Source of the DNA: Candidatus Skiveiella danica
Lineage (GTDB): Bacteria; Pseudomonadota; Gammaproteobacteria; Burkholderiales; Burkholderiaceae_C
Assembly (NCBI GenBank): GCA_016721925.1
Contig: JADKHE010000001.1
Coordinates: 310,001 to 374,000 of the forward strand
Length of the DNA stretch: 64,000 nucleotides
Direction of reading: 5' to 3'
Part shown: one piece after another, positions 11,222 through 20,590 of the stretch
Position numbering within the stretch: position 1 is the first letter of the stretch
How the letters are laid out: each line of letters begins with the position of its first letter
Program-made: the position numbers and the translations under genes
The notes under the pieces: generated by a model
What the model was told of the DNA's origin: nothing
The model's input: only the letters and a program-made list of their open reading frames with translations
The model's database searches: none

Positions 11222-13831
11222 GGTCAGCGCCTCCAGCAGTTCGGTTTCGATCTCGATCTGGCGGCGGTTCTGCTGCAGCTCAGGCCCATCGATGAGGAAC
11301 GTGTCTTCCACCCGTTCGCCCAAGGTGGTGATCTTGGCCAGTTGCAGGTTGATGTGGTGGCGAGCCAGCACGCGCGCCACGCTGTACAGCAGGCCGGTGC
11401 GGTCGCTGGCGGAAATGCTCAGCAGCCAGCGCTGGGCTTTTTCGTCAGGCTGGAGGTCCACCCGCGGTGCAAAGGGAAAGCTCTTCACGCGGCGCGAGAC
11501 CCGTCCACGCCCTGGCGGGGGCAACGGGCCGGGGTGCTCCAGCGTATGGGCGAGCTCTGACTCGACCATGTTCACCAGTTCCTGGTAGTGCTCGGGCAGC
11601 ATGGCGGTCACGACCTGGAAAGTGTCCAGCGCGAAGCCGTTGTGGGTGGTGTGGATCTTGGCATCCAGGATGCTGAAGCCCGCCTGGTCGAAGTATCCGC
11701 AGATGCGCGCAAAGAGGTCGGGTTGATCGGGCGTGTAGACCACCACCTGCAGGCCCTCGCCGACGGTGGACTGCCGGGCCCGCACGATGGTTCGACCGGG
11801 TGCGCCGGCCTTGGGCACATGCCGGGAGAGCTGGCGTGTGTGCCAGGCGATGTCGCCGGCGTCGTGGCGCATGAAGTAGCCCACATCCAGCGTGTCCCAG
11901 AGCGCCTTGTTCCCTTCGAACGGCTCGGCATGCAGGGCCAGCAGGACCAGCGCTTCGCGCTTGCGGGCCTCGATGTCGGCGCTGGCGTCGGGCGCGCGGC
12001 CTCCCAGCATGCGCAGCGTGTAGCGGTACAGGTCCTCCAGCAGCTTGCCCTTCCAGGCATTCCAGACCTTCGGGCTGGTGCCGCGGATGTCGGCCACGGT
12101 CAGCAGATACAGGGCCGTCAGGTAGCGCTCGTTGCCGACGCGCTCGGCAAAGGCGCGGATGACATCAGGGTTGCTCAGGTCTTCCTTCTGCGCGATGCGG
12201 CTCATCGTGAGGTGTTCATGCACCAGGAATTCGATCAGCCGGGTGTCATCCTTTCCGATGCCATGCTCGCGGCAGAAACGGCGCACCTCGACGGCACCCA
12301 ACTCGGAATGGTCGCCGCCGCGCCCCTTCGCAATGTCGTGGAACAGGGCGGCGACGTACAGCACCCACGGCTTGTCCCAGCCCGCGGCCAGCTGCGAGCA
12401 GAAGGGATATTCGTGCGCATGCTCGGCGATGAAGAAGCGGCGCATGTTGCGCAACACCATCAGGATGTGCTGGTCCACCGTGTAGACGTGAAACAGATCG
12501 TGCTGCATCTGGCCCACGATGCGCCGGAACACCCACAGGTAGCGCCCCAGCACCGAGGTCTGGTTCATCAGCCGCATGGCGTGCGTGATGCCGGCGGGCT
12601 GCTGCAGGATGCGCAGGAAGGTGCCGCGGTTGATCGGATCGTGCCGGAAGGAGGCATCCATGATGGTGCGCACGTTGTACAGCGCGCGCAGGGTTCGCGC
12701 TGACAGACCCTTGAGCCCGAGGTGCGTCTGGTAGAGCAGGAAGGTCTCCAGGATCGCGTGGGGATGCTTCTGGTACAGGTCGTCGCTGGCCACCTCGATC
12801 ATGCCGGCCTTCTCGAAGAAGCGCTCATTGATGGGGCGCAGCGCATGGGTCGAGGCGCCCCGATCCGATTGCAGGCGCTCTTCGATGTTGAGCAGCAGGA
12901 TCTGGTTGAGCTGGGCGACGGCCTTGGCCGCCCAGTAATAGCGCTTCATCAGGACTTCGCTGGGGCGATGGCCCGGTTTGCCGTCGGATGGGACGGCAGA
13001 CACGTACCCAAACGATTCGGCCACCGCAGTCTGGAGGTCGAATACCAGCCGGTCCTCACGGCGGCGGGCAATCAGGTGCAGGCGCGTGCGGATCAGGCTC
13101 AAGAGGGCCTCGTTGTGCTTGATCTGGCGCACCTCGAAGGGCGTAGCCAGACCCTTTCGGGCCAGTTCGTCCCAGCTCCTGCCCAGGCCGGCAGCGCGAG
13201 CCACCCACAGAATGATCTGCAGGTCGCGCAGGCCACCGGGTGATTCCTTGCAGTTCGGCTCCAGTGCGTAGGGGGTGTCCTCGAACTTGGTGTGGCGCTG
13301 CCGCATCTCCAGCGTTTTGGCCACGAAAAAGGCCGCGGGGTCCATCACGGCGTCGAAACGCTTGCGGAAGGCGTTGAACAAGGCGGCATCGCCGTCAATC
13401 AGACGAGCTTCCAGCAGGGAAGTCTGGACGGTCACATCCTTGGCCGCTTCTGCCAGGCAGTCGGCCAGCGTGCGCACACTGGAGCCGATCTCAAGGCCGG
13501 CATCCCAGCAGCTGCCGATGAAGGCTTCGATCTGCCCTTTCAACCTTTCGTCGGTATCGGGCGACTGATCGTCTGGCAGGAGCAGCAGCACGTCGACATC
13601 GGAGTAGGGAAACAGCTCGCCGCGGCCGAAACCGCCCACCGCGACCAAAACAAAGGGTGCGTCGAATCCGGCGTACCGCCACAGGCCACGCAACAACTCG
13701 TCGGTCAACGCGGAAAGTGTGCGCAAGGTCGCGCGCACGCCTCGCGACGACGAGCCACTCGTCGCTGCCGAGCGCAGGATCTCTTGCTTGTCGTTGCGGT
13801 ATTTGCTGCGAAGCGCGGGCAGGTCGGTCAT
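11216..13831 (-). CDS. glnD: Bifunctional uridylyltransferase/uridylyl-removing enzyme GlnD
   Basis: 871 aa. The nitrogen sensor that uridylylates PII proteins when glutamine is low and removes UMP when it is high. Features in order: nucleotidyltransferase motif GGFGRGELFPYSDVD (residues 66-80), HD hydrolase domain with HDIAKGRGGDHS near 495, and two C-terminal ACT domains (about 690-760 and 797-865) that bind glutamine. The start is MTDLPALRSKYR at 13831; a longer upstream frame overlaps map and is rejected. It lies 38 nt downstream of map on the same strand, a common proteobacterial pairing. Confidence 0.96.
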   Translation of the reverse strand: MTDLPALRSKYRNDKQEILRSAATSGSSSRGVRATLRTLSALTDELLRGLWRYAGFDAPFVLVAVGGFGRGELFPYSDVDVLLLLPDDQSPDTDERLKGQIEAFIGSCWDAGLEIGSSVRTLADCLAEAAKDVTVQTSLLEARLIDGDAALFNAFRKRFDAVMDPAAFFVAKTLEMRQRHTKFEDTPYALEPNCKESPGGLRDLQIILWVARAAGLGRSWDELARKGLATPFEVRQIKHNEALLSLIRTRLHLIARRREDRLVFDLQTAVAESFGYVSAVPSDGKPGHRPSEVLMKRYYWAAKAVAQLNQILLLNIEERLQSDRGASTHALRPINERFFEKAGMIEVASDDLYQKHPHAILETFLLYQTHLGLKGLSARTLRALYNVRTIMDASFRHDPINRGTFLRILQQPAGITHAMRLMNQTSVLGRYLWVFRRIVGQMQHDLFHVYTVDQHILMVLRNMRRFFIAEHAHEYPFCSQLAAGWDKPWVLYVAALFHDIAKGRGGDHSELGAVEVRRFCREHGIGKDDTRLIEFLVHEHLTMSRIAQKEDLSNPDVIRAFAERVGNERYLTALYLLTVADIRGTSPKVWNAWKGKLLEDLYRYTLRMLGGRAPDASADIEARKREALVLLALHAEPFEGNKALWDTLDVGYFMRHDAGDIAWHTRQLSRHVPKAGAPGRTIVRARQSTVGEGLQVVVYTPDQPDLFARICGYFDQAGFSILDAKIHTTHNGFALDTFQVVTAMLPEHYQELVNMVESELAHTLEHPGPLPPPGRGRVSRRVKSFPFAPRVDLQPDEKAQRWLLSISASDRTGLLYSVARVLARHHINLQLAKITTLGERVEDTFLIDGPELQQNRRQIEIETELLEALTA

Positions 13832-13869
13832 GTTGTGTCGTAAGGGGCAGCTGGCCCGCGCCTTGAGGT

Positions 13870-14673
13870 TCAGGCCTTGACGAAAGACGGCGGCGGGGGA
13901 CTTCCGGCCGACAGCGTCAGCACTTCGTAGCCGTCGCCCGTCACCAGCACCGTGTGCTCCCACTGGGCGGACAGGGAGTGGTCCTTGGTGACGATGGTCC
14001 AGCCGTCGCCCAGCTCTTTGATGTCGCGGCGGCCGGCATTGATCATGGGCTCGATGGTGAAGGTCATGCCCGGCACCAGCTCGTCCAACGTGCCCGGTTT
14101 GCCGTAATGCAGCACCTGCGGCTCTTCGTGGAACACCCGCCCGATGCCGTGGCCGCAGAACTCGCGCACCACCGAGAAACCGTGGCCTTCAGCGAACTTC
14201 TGGATCGCCCAGCCAATGTCGCCCAGCCGTGCACCGGGCTTGACCTGCACGATGCCGTGCCACATGGCCTCAAAGGTGAGGGCGGACAGACGCTTGGCCG
14301 CGATCGAGCATTCGCCGACGAGGAACATGCGGCTGGTGTCCCCATGCCAGCCATCCTTGATCACCGTGATGTCGATGTTCATCGAGTCGCCTTTTTTCAG
14401 CGGCTTGTCGTTCGGAATGCCGTGGCAGACCTGGTGGTTGAGCGAGGTGCAGATCGATTTGGGGTAGGGGATATAACCCGCCGGCTGGTAATTCAGCGGC
14501 GCGGGAATGGCGCCTTGCACCTGGGTGATGTAGTCGTGCGCCAGACGGTCGAGTTCGTTGGTCGTGACGCCCGGCTTGACATGGGGCGTGAGGTAGTCGA
14601 GCACTTCGGAAGCGAGCCGTCCCGCCACGCGCATACCGGCAATGCCGTCGGCGTCTTTGTAGGTAATGGTCAT
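13870..14673 (-). CDS. map: Type I methionine aminopeptidase
   Basis: 267 aa. Removes the initiator methionine after deformylation (def is also in this window). The five metal ligands are all present: D101 (NIDITV), D112 (HGDTSR), H175 (FCGHGIG), E208 (TIEPM) and E239 (WEHTVLV). The length and the absence of an N-terminal extension indicate the bacterial type Ia enzyme. The ATG is at 14673. The 144-nt gap to purL, which diverges, must hold the promoters for both genes. No clear -35/-10 pair was identified there. Confidence 0.97.
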   Translation of the reverse strand: MTITYKDADGIAGMRVAGRLASEVLDYLTPHVKPGVTTNELDRLAHDYITQVQGAIPAPLNYQPAGYIPYPKSICTSLNHQVCHGIPNDKPLKKGDSMNIDITVIKDGWHGDTSRMFLVGECSIAAKRLSALTFEAMWHGIVQVKPGARLGDIGWAIQKFAEGHGFSVVREFCGHGIGRVFHEEPQVLHYGKPGTLDELVPGMTFTIEPMINAGRRDIKELGDGWTIVTKDHSLSAQWEHTVLVTGDGYEVLTLSAGSPPPPSFVKA

Positions 14674-14817
14674 GGGTCGCGATTATCCCACCGGGGTTCC
14701 CATGGCGCTGAAGAGGGCCGGCGCCCGTTAAAATTCAGGGTTTTCACCAGCCGCCCCAGTCAGCGGCGGCCGCGCGAGCTTCCAGCCAACCCGGTTCATC
14801 CCTTCAAGGCCACCACC

Positions 14818-17800
14818 GTGACCCTGCACATTGCCCAGTTCGAGGGCGGCAACGCCCTCAGCGCCTTTCGTGTTCAGCAACTGTTGCCCCGCCTGGCGGC
14901 CATTCATGACCGGATCCACGGCATTTCTGCCCGTTTCGTGCATCTGGTGGCCTCGGAAGCCGAGCCGTCCACGGCCGACCGCGACCGCCTGGCCGCGCTG
15001 CTGACCTATGGTGACCCGTACGCCGGAGGCGCCGACGGCGCGCTGATCGTCGTCTCGCCCCGCTTCGGCACCGTGTCACCCTGGGCGTCCAAGGCCACCG
15101 ACATTGCCCACAACTGCGGCCTGCCCATCAAGCGGGTCGAGCGCATCACCGAATACCGCGTCACGCTCAAATCCGGCCTGCTCGGCAAGCCGACCCTGTC
15201 GCCGGAACAGCTGCAGGCCGTGTCCGCGCTGCTGCACGACCGCATGACCGAAAGCGTGATGTTCGAGCGCGCCACGGCCCTGGGCCTGTTCACCGAACTG
15301 CACCCAGCGCCGATGGAGCACGTGGACGTGCTCCAGGGCGGCCGGGCCGAGTTGGTGGCCGCCAACACCCGCTTCGGCCTCGCGCTGGCCGATGACGAGA
15401 TCGACTACCTGGTCAACGCCTTCACCACGCTGGGCCGCAACCCGACCGACGTCGAACTGATGATGTTCGCGCAGGCCAACAGCGAGCACTGCCGGCACAA
15501 GATCTTCAACGCCGAGTTCACCATCGACGGCGTGGCGCAGGACAAGAGCCTGTTCGGCATGATCCGCAACACCCACCAGCTGGCGCCCCAGCACACCGTG
15601 GTGGCCTATTCGGACAACGCGTCGGTCATGGAAGGGGTCGAAGTCGAGCGTTTTATTGCCAAAACAGCCACTTCCCAGCGTGGAATAGTCGTGGACAGCT
15701 ATCAAAAGAGTAGTGCCCTGAACCACATTCTGATGAAGGTGGAAACCCACAACCACCCGACCGCGATTTCGCCGTATCCCGGCGCGTCGACCGGTGCGGG
15801 TGGTGAGATCCGTGACGAAGGCGCCACGGGCCGCGGCTCGAAGCCCAAGGCGGGACTGACCGGATTCACGGTGTCGAAACTCTGGGGCGGCCTGTCGGAC
15901 CAGTCCGACGGCAAGCCGGCGCACATTGCCAGCCCGCTGCAGATCATGACCGAGGGTCCGCTGGGCGGTGCGGCCTTCAACAATGAATTCGGCCGGCCCA
16001 ACCTGCTGGGCTACTTCCGTGAGTACGAACAGTCGGTGGGCGGTGTGCAACGCGGCTACCACAAGCCCATCATGATCGCCGGCGGCCTGGGCTCCATCGA
16101 CGCCGGCCAGACCCAAAAGATCGAATTCCCGGCCGGTTCCCTGTTGATCCAGCTGGGCGGCCCCGGCATGAAGATCGGCATGGGCGGCAGCGCTGCCAGC
16201 TCGATGGCCACCGGCGCGAACGCGGCCGAGCTGGACTTCGACTCGGTGCAGCGCGGCAACCCCGAAATCGAGCGCCGCGCGCAGGAGGTCATCAACCACT
16301 GCTGGGCGGAGGGTGAACACAACCCGATCCTGGCGATCCACGACGTGGGCGCCGGCGGCCTGTCCAACGCCTTCCCCGAGCTGACCAACGACGCCGGGCG
16401 CGGCGCCCGCTTTGACCTGCGCGCCGTGCCGCTGGAGGAGTCCGGCCTCGCGCCCAAGGAGATCTGGAGCAACGAGAGCCAGGAACGCTACGTGCTGGCC
16501 ATTGCGCCCGACTCGCTGGAAACGTTCACTGCCTTCTGCGAGCGTGAGCGCTGCCCGTTCGCGGTGGTCGGTGTGGCCACGGAAGAGCGGCAACTGGTGC
16601 TGGCCGACGCGGGAAATGAAAGTCCAGTGGATATGCCCATGAACGTATTGCTGGGCAAGCCGCCCAAGATGCAACGCGACGTGACGACCGTCAAGCGTGA
16701 ATTCCAGGCGATGGACCTGACCGGCGTGGACCTGCAGCAGGCCGTGATCGACGTACTGAGCCACCCGACGGTGGCGTCCAAACGTTTCCTCATCACCATC
16801 GGCGACCGCACGGTGGGCGGCTTGAGCCACCGCGACCAGATGGTGGGCCCCTGGCAGGTGCCGGTGGCCGACTGCGCGGTGACGTTGGCCGACTTCAAGG
16901 GCTTTGCCGGCGAGGCCATGAGCCTGGGCGAGCGCACGCCGCTGGCCGCCCTGGACGCGGCCGCCTCCGGCCGCATGGCCGTGGCCGAAGCCCTCACCAA
17001 CCTGCTGGCCGCGCCCATCGAATTGCCGCGCGTGAAGCTCTCCGCCAACTGGATGGCCGCCTGCGGTGAACCCGGTGAAGACGCGGACCTTTACGCCACC
17101 GTCAGGGCCGTGGGCATGGAACTGTGCCCGGCGCTGGGTATTTCCATCCCCGTGGGCAAGGATTCGCTGTCGATGCGCACCCAGTGGACGGTGCCCGATG
17201 GCGCCCCCGGCGGCGGTGCGGAAAAGAAAAAGGTCACATCGCCCGTCAGTTTGGTCGTGACCGCGTTCGCGACGCTGGCCGACGTGCGCGGCACGCTCAC
17301 GCCGCAGCTGGACGCGACCCTGGAAGACACCACGCTGGTGCTGATCGACCTGGGCCATGGCCGCAACCGCATGGGCGCCAGCATCCTGGGGCAGGTGCTG
17401 GGCCAGCCGGGCGACACCGCGCCCGACCTCGACGACCCGCAGGACCTGAAGAACCTGGTCAGTGCCGTCAACGCGCTTCGCGTCAAGGGCCAGATCCTGG
17501 CCTACCACGACCGCAGCGACGGCGGCCTGCTGGCCGCGGTGGCGGAAATGGCCTTTGCCGGCCATGTGGGCGTGGCGCTGAACATCGACATGCTGGTCAC
17601 CGAAGGCGACGGCATCACCGACAGCCGTGCCGAGTACGGCGACGCCAAGAACTGGGCCGGCCAGGTGAGCGCGCGGCGCGAGGAGCTGACGCTCAAGGCC
17701 CTGTTCAGCGAAGAGCTCGGCGTGGTGCTGCAGGTGCCCACCGCCGAGCGCAACGTGGTGATGCAGACCCTGCGCGAGCACGGCCTGTCCAAGCACAGCC

Positions 17801-18840
17801 ACTTCATCGGCAAGACACGGCCCCTGTCGTCCGCATTGACCCGGCGCCAGGGTGAACTCAGTATCTGGCGCGACACCAAGGAGGTGTTTGCCGCCAAGCT
17901 GGAGGACCTGCACCAGGTCTGGGACAGCGTGAGCTGGAAAATCTGCCAGCAGCGCGACAACCCGGCTTGCGCGGACGCCGAACACGCGGCGGCGGGCGCC
18001 CCGTCAGACTCCGGGCTGCACGTGGCGCTGACCTTCGATCCGGCCGTCAACCTGGCCGCACCCTTCCTGAACCTGTCCAGACCGAAGGTCGCCATCCTGC
18101 GCGAGCAGGGCGTCAACTCGCATGTGGAGATGGCCTATGCCTTCACCGAAGCGGGTTTCGAGGCCTTTGACGTGCACATGACCGATCTGCAGACCGGGCG
18201 CGCCCAGCTGGCGGACTTCAAGGGCGTGGTGGCCTGCGGCGGCTTCAGCTACGGCGACACGCTGGGTGCAGGCATCGGCTGGGCACGCTCCATCACCTTC
18301 AACCCGGCGCTGGCCGAGCAGTTCCAGGGCTTCTTCGGCCGGCCGGACACCTTTGGTCTGGGCGTGTGCAACGGCTGCCAGATGTTTGCCGAACTGGCCG
18401 ACATCATCCCCGGCGCACAGGACTGGCCGCGCTTCACGACCAACCAGAGCGAGCGCTTCGAGGCGCGGCTGTCGCTGGTCGAGGTGCTGGACTCGCCCAG
18501 CCTGTTCCTGCAGGGCATGGCCGGCAGCCGCCTGCCGATCGCGGTCTCACACGGCGAGGGCTTTGCCAATTTCAAATACCGCGGAAACGCCGAGCGAGCC
18601 ATCGCCGCGATGCGCTTTGTGGACCACACCGGCGCGCCCACCGAGGCCTATCCGTTCAACCCCAACGGCAGCCCCGGCGGCCTGACCGGGGTGACCACGG
18701 CGGACGGCCGCTTCACGGCCATGATGCCGCACCCCGAGCGCGTGTTCCGCAACATCCAGATGAGCTGGACGGATGGCGCCGCCGACGCCTTGAGCCCCTG
18801 GATGCGCATCTGGCGCAATGCGCGCCAGTGGGTCGGCTGA
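14818..18840 (+). CDS. purL: Phosphoribosylformylglycinamidine synthase
   Basis: 1340 aa, the large single-chain FGAM synthase of Gram-negatives. It converts FGAR, ATP and glutamine to FGAM in purine synthesis. It contains an N-terminal PurS-like domain, two AIRS-type halves (KVETHNHPTAISPYPG and GGEIRDEGATGRGSKPKAG) and a C-terminal glutaminase with CNGCQM (catalytic Cys) and HGEGF. The start is GTG 14818 (MTLHIAQFEGGNALS), the usual start in this group; the much longer upstream frame is antisense to map. An interspersed repeat at 15674-15714 is translated in frame just before KVETHNHP, in a variable loop. Confidence 0.97.
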   Translation: MTLHIAQFEGGNALSAFRVQQLLPRLAAIHDRIHGISARFVHLVASEAEPSTADRDRLAALLTYGDPYAGGADGALIVVSPRFGTVSPWASKATDIAHNCGLPIKRVERITEYRVTLKSGLLGKPTLSPEQLQAVSALLHDRMTESVMFERATALGLFTELHPAPMEHVDVLQGGRAELVAANTRFGLALADDEIDYLVNAFTTLGRNPTDVELMMFAQANSEHCRHKIFNAEFTIDGVAQDKSLFGMIRNTHQLAPQHTVVAYSDNASVMEGVEVERFIAKTATSQRGIVVDSYQKSSALNHILMKVETHNHPTAISPYPGASTGAGGEIRDEGATGRGSKPKAGLTGFTVSKLWGGLSDQSDGKPAHIASPLQIMTEGPLGGAAFNNEFGRPNLLGYFREYEQSVGGVQRGYHKPIMIAGGLGSIDAGQTQKIEFPAGSLLIQLGGPGMKIGMGGSAASSMATGANAAELDFDSVQRGNPEIERRAQEVINHCWAEGEHNPILAIHDVGAGGLSNAFPELTNDAGRGARFDLRAVPLEESGLAPKEIWSNESQERYVLAIAPDSLETFTAFCERERCPFAVVGVATEERQLVLADAGNESPVDMPMNVLLGKPPKMQRDVTTVKREFQAMDLTGVDLQQAVIDVLSHPTVASKRFLITIGDRTVGGLSHRDQMVGPWQVPVADCAVTLADFKGFAGEAMSLGERTPLAALDAAASGRMAVAEALTNLLAAPIELPRVKLSANWMAACGEPGEDADLYATVRAVGMELCPALGISIPVGKDSLSMRTQWTVPDGAPGGGAEKKKVTSPVSLVVTAFATLADVRGTLTPQLDATLEDTTLVLIDLGHGRNRMGASILGQVLGQPGDTAPDLDDPQDLKNLVSAVNALRVKGQILAYHDRSDGGLLAAVAEMAFAGHVGVALNIDMLVTEGDGITDSRAEYGDAKNWAGQVSARREELTLKALFSEELGVVLQVPTAERNVVMQTLREHGLSKHSHFIGKTRPLSSALTRRQGELSIWRDTKEVFAAKLEDLHQVWDSVSWKICQQRDNPACADAEHAAAGAPSDSGLHVALTFDPAVNLAAPFLNLSRPKVAILREQGVNSHVEMAYAFTEAGFEAFDVHMTDLQTGRAQLADFKGVVACGGFSYGDTLGAGIGWARSITFNPALAEQFQGFFGRPDTFGLGVCNGCQMFAELADIIPGAQDWPRFTTNQSERFEARLSLVEVLDSPSLFLQGMAGSRLPIAVSHGEGFANFKYRGNAERAIAAMRFVDHTGAPTEAYPFNPNGSPGGLTGVTTADGRFTAMMPHPERVFRNIQMSWTDGAADALSPWMRIWRNARQWVG
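15674..15714 (+). repeat. Interspersed hairpin repeat, copy 3 (within purL)
   Basis: CCCAGCGTGGAATAGTC plus GCTATCAAAAGAG at 24-nt spacing. The upstream flank reads GCCAAAACAGCC. In frame it codes about ATSQRGIVVDSYQKSS in PurL. Confidence 0.7.
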
Positions 18841-18889
18841 GGCGCCGCCCGTTGATATCGGCAACCACTGAATCCACCCAGGATTACCC

Positions 18890-19879
18890 ATGGCCGGTTC
18901 CAGTTTTCTGTTGCTGATCGACGATATTGCCACCCTGCTGGATGACGTCGCGGCAATGACCAAGGTGGCCGCCAGCAAGAGCGTGGCCATGGCCGATGAC
19001 GTGTCGGTCATGACCAAGGTCGCCGCGCAGAAGACGGCGGGTGTGTTGGGGGATGACCTGGCACTCAACGCCCAGCAGGTGGCCGGCGTGACGGCGGATC
19101 GCGAATTGCCTGTGGTCTGGGCGGTCGCAAAAGGCTCCATGGTTAACAAGGCGATTCTGGTGCCGGCGGCGCTGGCCATCAGTGCGTTCGCGCCGTGGGC
19201 CGTCACCCCCTTGCTGATGGTCGGCGGTGCCTACCTCTGCTTTGAAGGCTTCGAGAAAGTGGCCTACAAATACCTGCACAGCCCGGCGGAAGAAGATGCC
19301 CGCCGTGCCGAACGGGTCCGGGTGGTGACCGATGTGACCGTCGACCTCGTCGTGTTCGAGAAGAACAAAGTCAAGGGAGCGGTGCGCACCGACTTCGTGT
19401 TGTCCGCCGAGATCATCGCCATCACGCTGGGCACGGTGGCGGCAGCCCCGTTCATGCAGCAAGTGGCTGTCCTGACCGGGATCGCCCTGATCATGACAGT
19501 TGGCGTCTATGGCTTTGTGGCTGGAATCGTGAAACTCGATGACATGGGCTTGTGGCTCAGTCGCAGGACCACTGCTGGCGCGCGCGCGTTTGGCGGCGCC
19601 ATCGTTCGTTCGGCGCCGTGGCTCATGCGGGGCTTGTCCGTTGCTGGAACAGCAGCCATGTTTCTGGTGGGGGGCGGCATTTTGACCCACGGGGTGCCGG
19701 CGTTGCACCACGGGATTGAATCGGCGTTGGCCTCTGTGAGCCGCTGGCCCATGGGTGGCTTGTGGGGTGTCCTGGTCCCGGCGCTGCTCAATGCCTGCGC
19801 GGGCATCGTGGCGGGTGGGCTTGTGCTGGCCGGCGTGACGGCGGTCAAGCGCCTGCGGGGCCGCTCAACGACCGCCTGA
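18890..19879 (+). CDS. DUF808 family membrane protein (YedI-like)
   Basis: 329 aa. The start MAGSSFLLLIDDIATLLDDV and the repeated VAAMTKVAA / VSVMTKVAAQK segments identify the DUF808/YedI family. Several hydrophobic membrane spans follow (AILVPAALAISAFAPWAVTPLL, the region around residue 180 and two near the C-terminus), so it is an inner-membrane protein. The function of the family is not established. It stands alone on the plus strand, 49 nt after purL, and ends at a strong convergent hairpin. The ATG is at 18890. Confidence 0.88.
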   Translation: MAGSSFLLLIDDIATLLDDVAAMTKVAASKSVAMADDVSVMTKVAAQKTAGVLGDDLALNAQQVAGVTADRELPVVWAVAKGSMVNKAILVPAALAISAFAPWAVTPLLMVGGAYLCFEGFEKVAYKYLHSPAEEDARRAERVRVVTDVTVDLVVFEKNKVKGAVRTDFVLSAEIIAITLGTVAAAPFMQQVAVLTGIALIMTVGVYGFVAGIVKLDDMGLWLSRRTTAGARAFGGAIVRSAPWLMRGLSVAGTAAMFLVGGGILTHGVPALHHGIESALASVSRWPMGGLWGVLVPALLNACAGIVAGGLVLAGVTAVKRLRGRSTTA

Positions 19880-19889
19880 ATGAACGGTG

Positions 19890-19919
19890 TCCCATGGCGC
19901 AGGGGCCCGCGCCATGGGA
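19890..19919. terminator. Bidirectional hairpin terminator
   Basis: An 11-bp perfect stem, TCCCATGGCGC / GCGCCATGGGA, with an eight-base loop lies between the converging DUF808 and phasin genes. There is no T-run, but position and stem strength fit termination in both directions. Confidence 0.65.
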
Positions 19920-19926
19920 AATTCAG

Positions 19927-20493
19927 TTACTTGACGGTCTTCTTGCCATAACCCAGGCGGGTCAGCGCCTGCTTGATGCGCGTGTCAAACGCGTCGCCGA
20001 CCGTGCCGATGCCCTGATCCACCACATTGGTGGCGTCGCTGATGCGGCCCTTGAGCATGTTGGCATTCGAGTCGATGGCGCCTCGGGCTTGGGCCTCAAA
20101 TTTCTCGCCGGCCTTGACCAGCGCTTCAAAGGCTTTCTCGCCCTTGACGCCAGTGGACGTGGTGACCTTGGCCAATGCGCCCAGGCCAGCCAGCCAGATC
20201 GAGCGCTGGGAGTCGATGAGCTTGAACGAGGCGTCGCGCGTCATGTGCACCACGGAGGTCACCTTGCGGGTTCCCTTGTGCGCGACCTGCTTCAGGGTGG
20301 GGGCCTTCGCTGCAACTTTCTTCACGGGCTTGGCGGCGGCGGTCTTTGCCGGTGCCTTCACGGCGGCAGCCTTGACGGGCCGGGCCTTGACTGCGGGCTT
20401 CTTCACCGCGCGGGTCTTGGCCGCGACTTTGGCGACAGCCGCCTTGACAGTGTCGACGGGGGTGTTGGTGGGGGTTGCATTGCTGGTTGCCAT
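19927..20493 (-). CDS. Phasin family protein with N-terminal Lys/Ala/Pro-rich tail
   Basis: 188 aa. Residues 1-80 are low-complexity, basic and rich in Ala-Lys-Pro-Val (for example KKPAVKARPVKAAAVKAPAK), like the histone H1-like tails of PhaF. The second half carries the phasin (PHA granule-associated) signature SIWLAGLGALAKV followed by a long amphipathic helix with EKAFEALVKAGEKFEAQARG. Phasins coat polyhydroxyalkanoate granules, and the basic tail can bind DNA and help granule segregation. In the PhaF proteins I know the tail is C-terminal; here it is N-terminal. It is flanked by a hairpin terminator and is probably monocistronic. Confidence 0.8.
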   Translation of the reverse strand: MATSNATPTNTPVDTVKAAVAKVAAKTRAVKKPAVKARPVKAAAVKAPAKTAAAKPVKKVAAKAPTLKQVAHKGTRKVTSVVHMTRDASFKLIDSQRSIWLAGLGALAKVTTSTGVKGEKAFEALVKAGEKFEAQARGAIDSNANMLKGRISDATNVVDQGIGTVGDAFDTRIKQALTRLGYGKKTVK

Positions 20494-20590
20494 GTCGGAC
20501 TTCTTTCCTGAGTGTTGTATTCGGCCAATGGATCAATGCATGGCCGCTGTGCAGGATGAAGTGTCTCGCGGAGTGTCTAGAGAAGACAAC

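Noticed and set aside
15076..17985. Minus-strand open frame of 969 codons opposite purL
   Set aside because: Antisense shadow of high-GC coding sequence; His/Gln/Gly-rich composition without any recognisable domain.
19600..19620. ATCGTTCGTTCGG as a second copy of the TetR-type operator
   Set aside because: It lies within the DUF808 coding sequence and is not palindromic over 12 bases.
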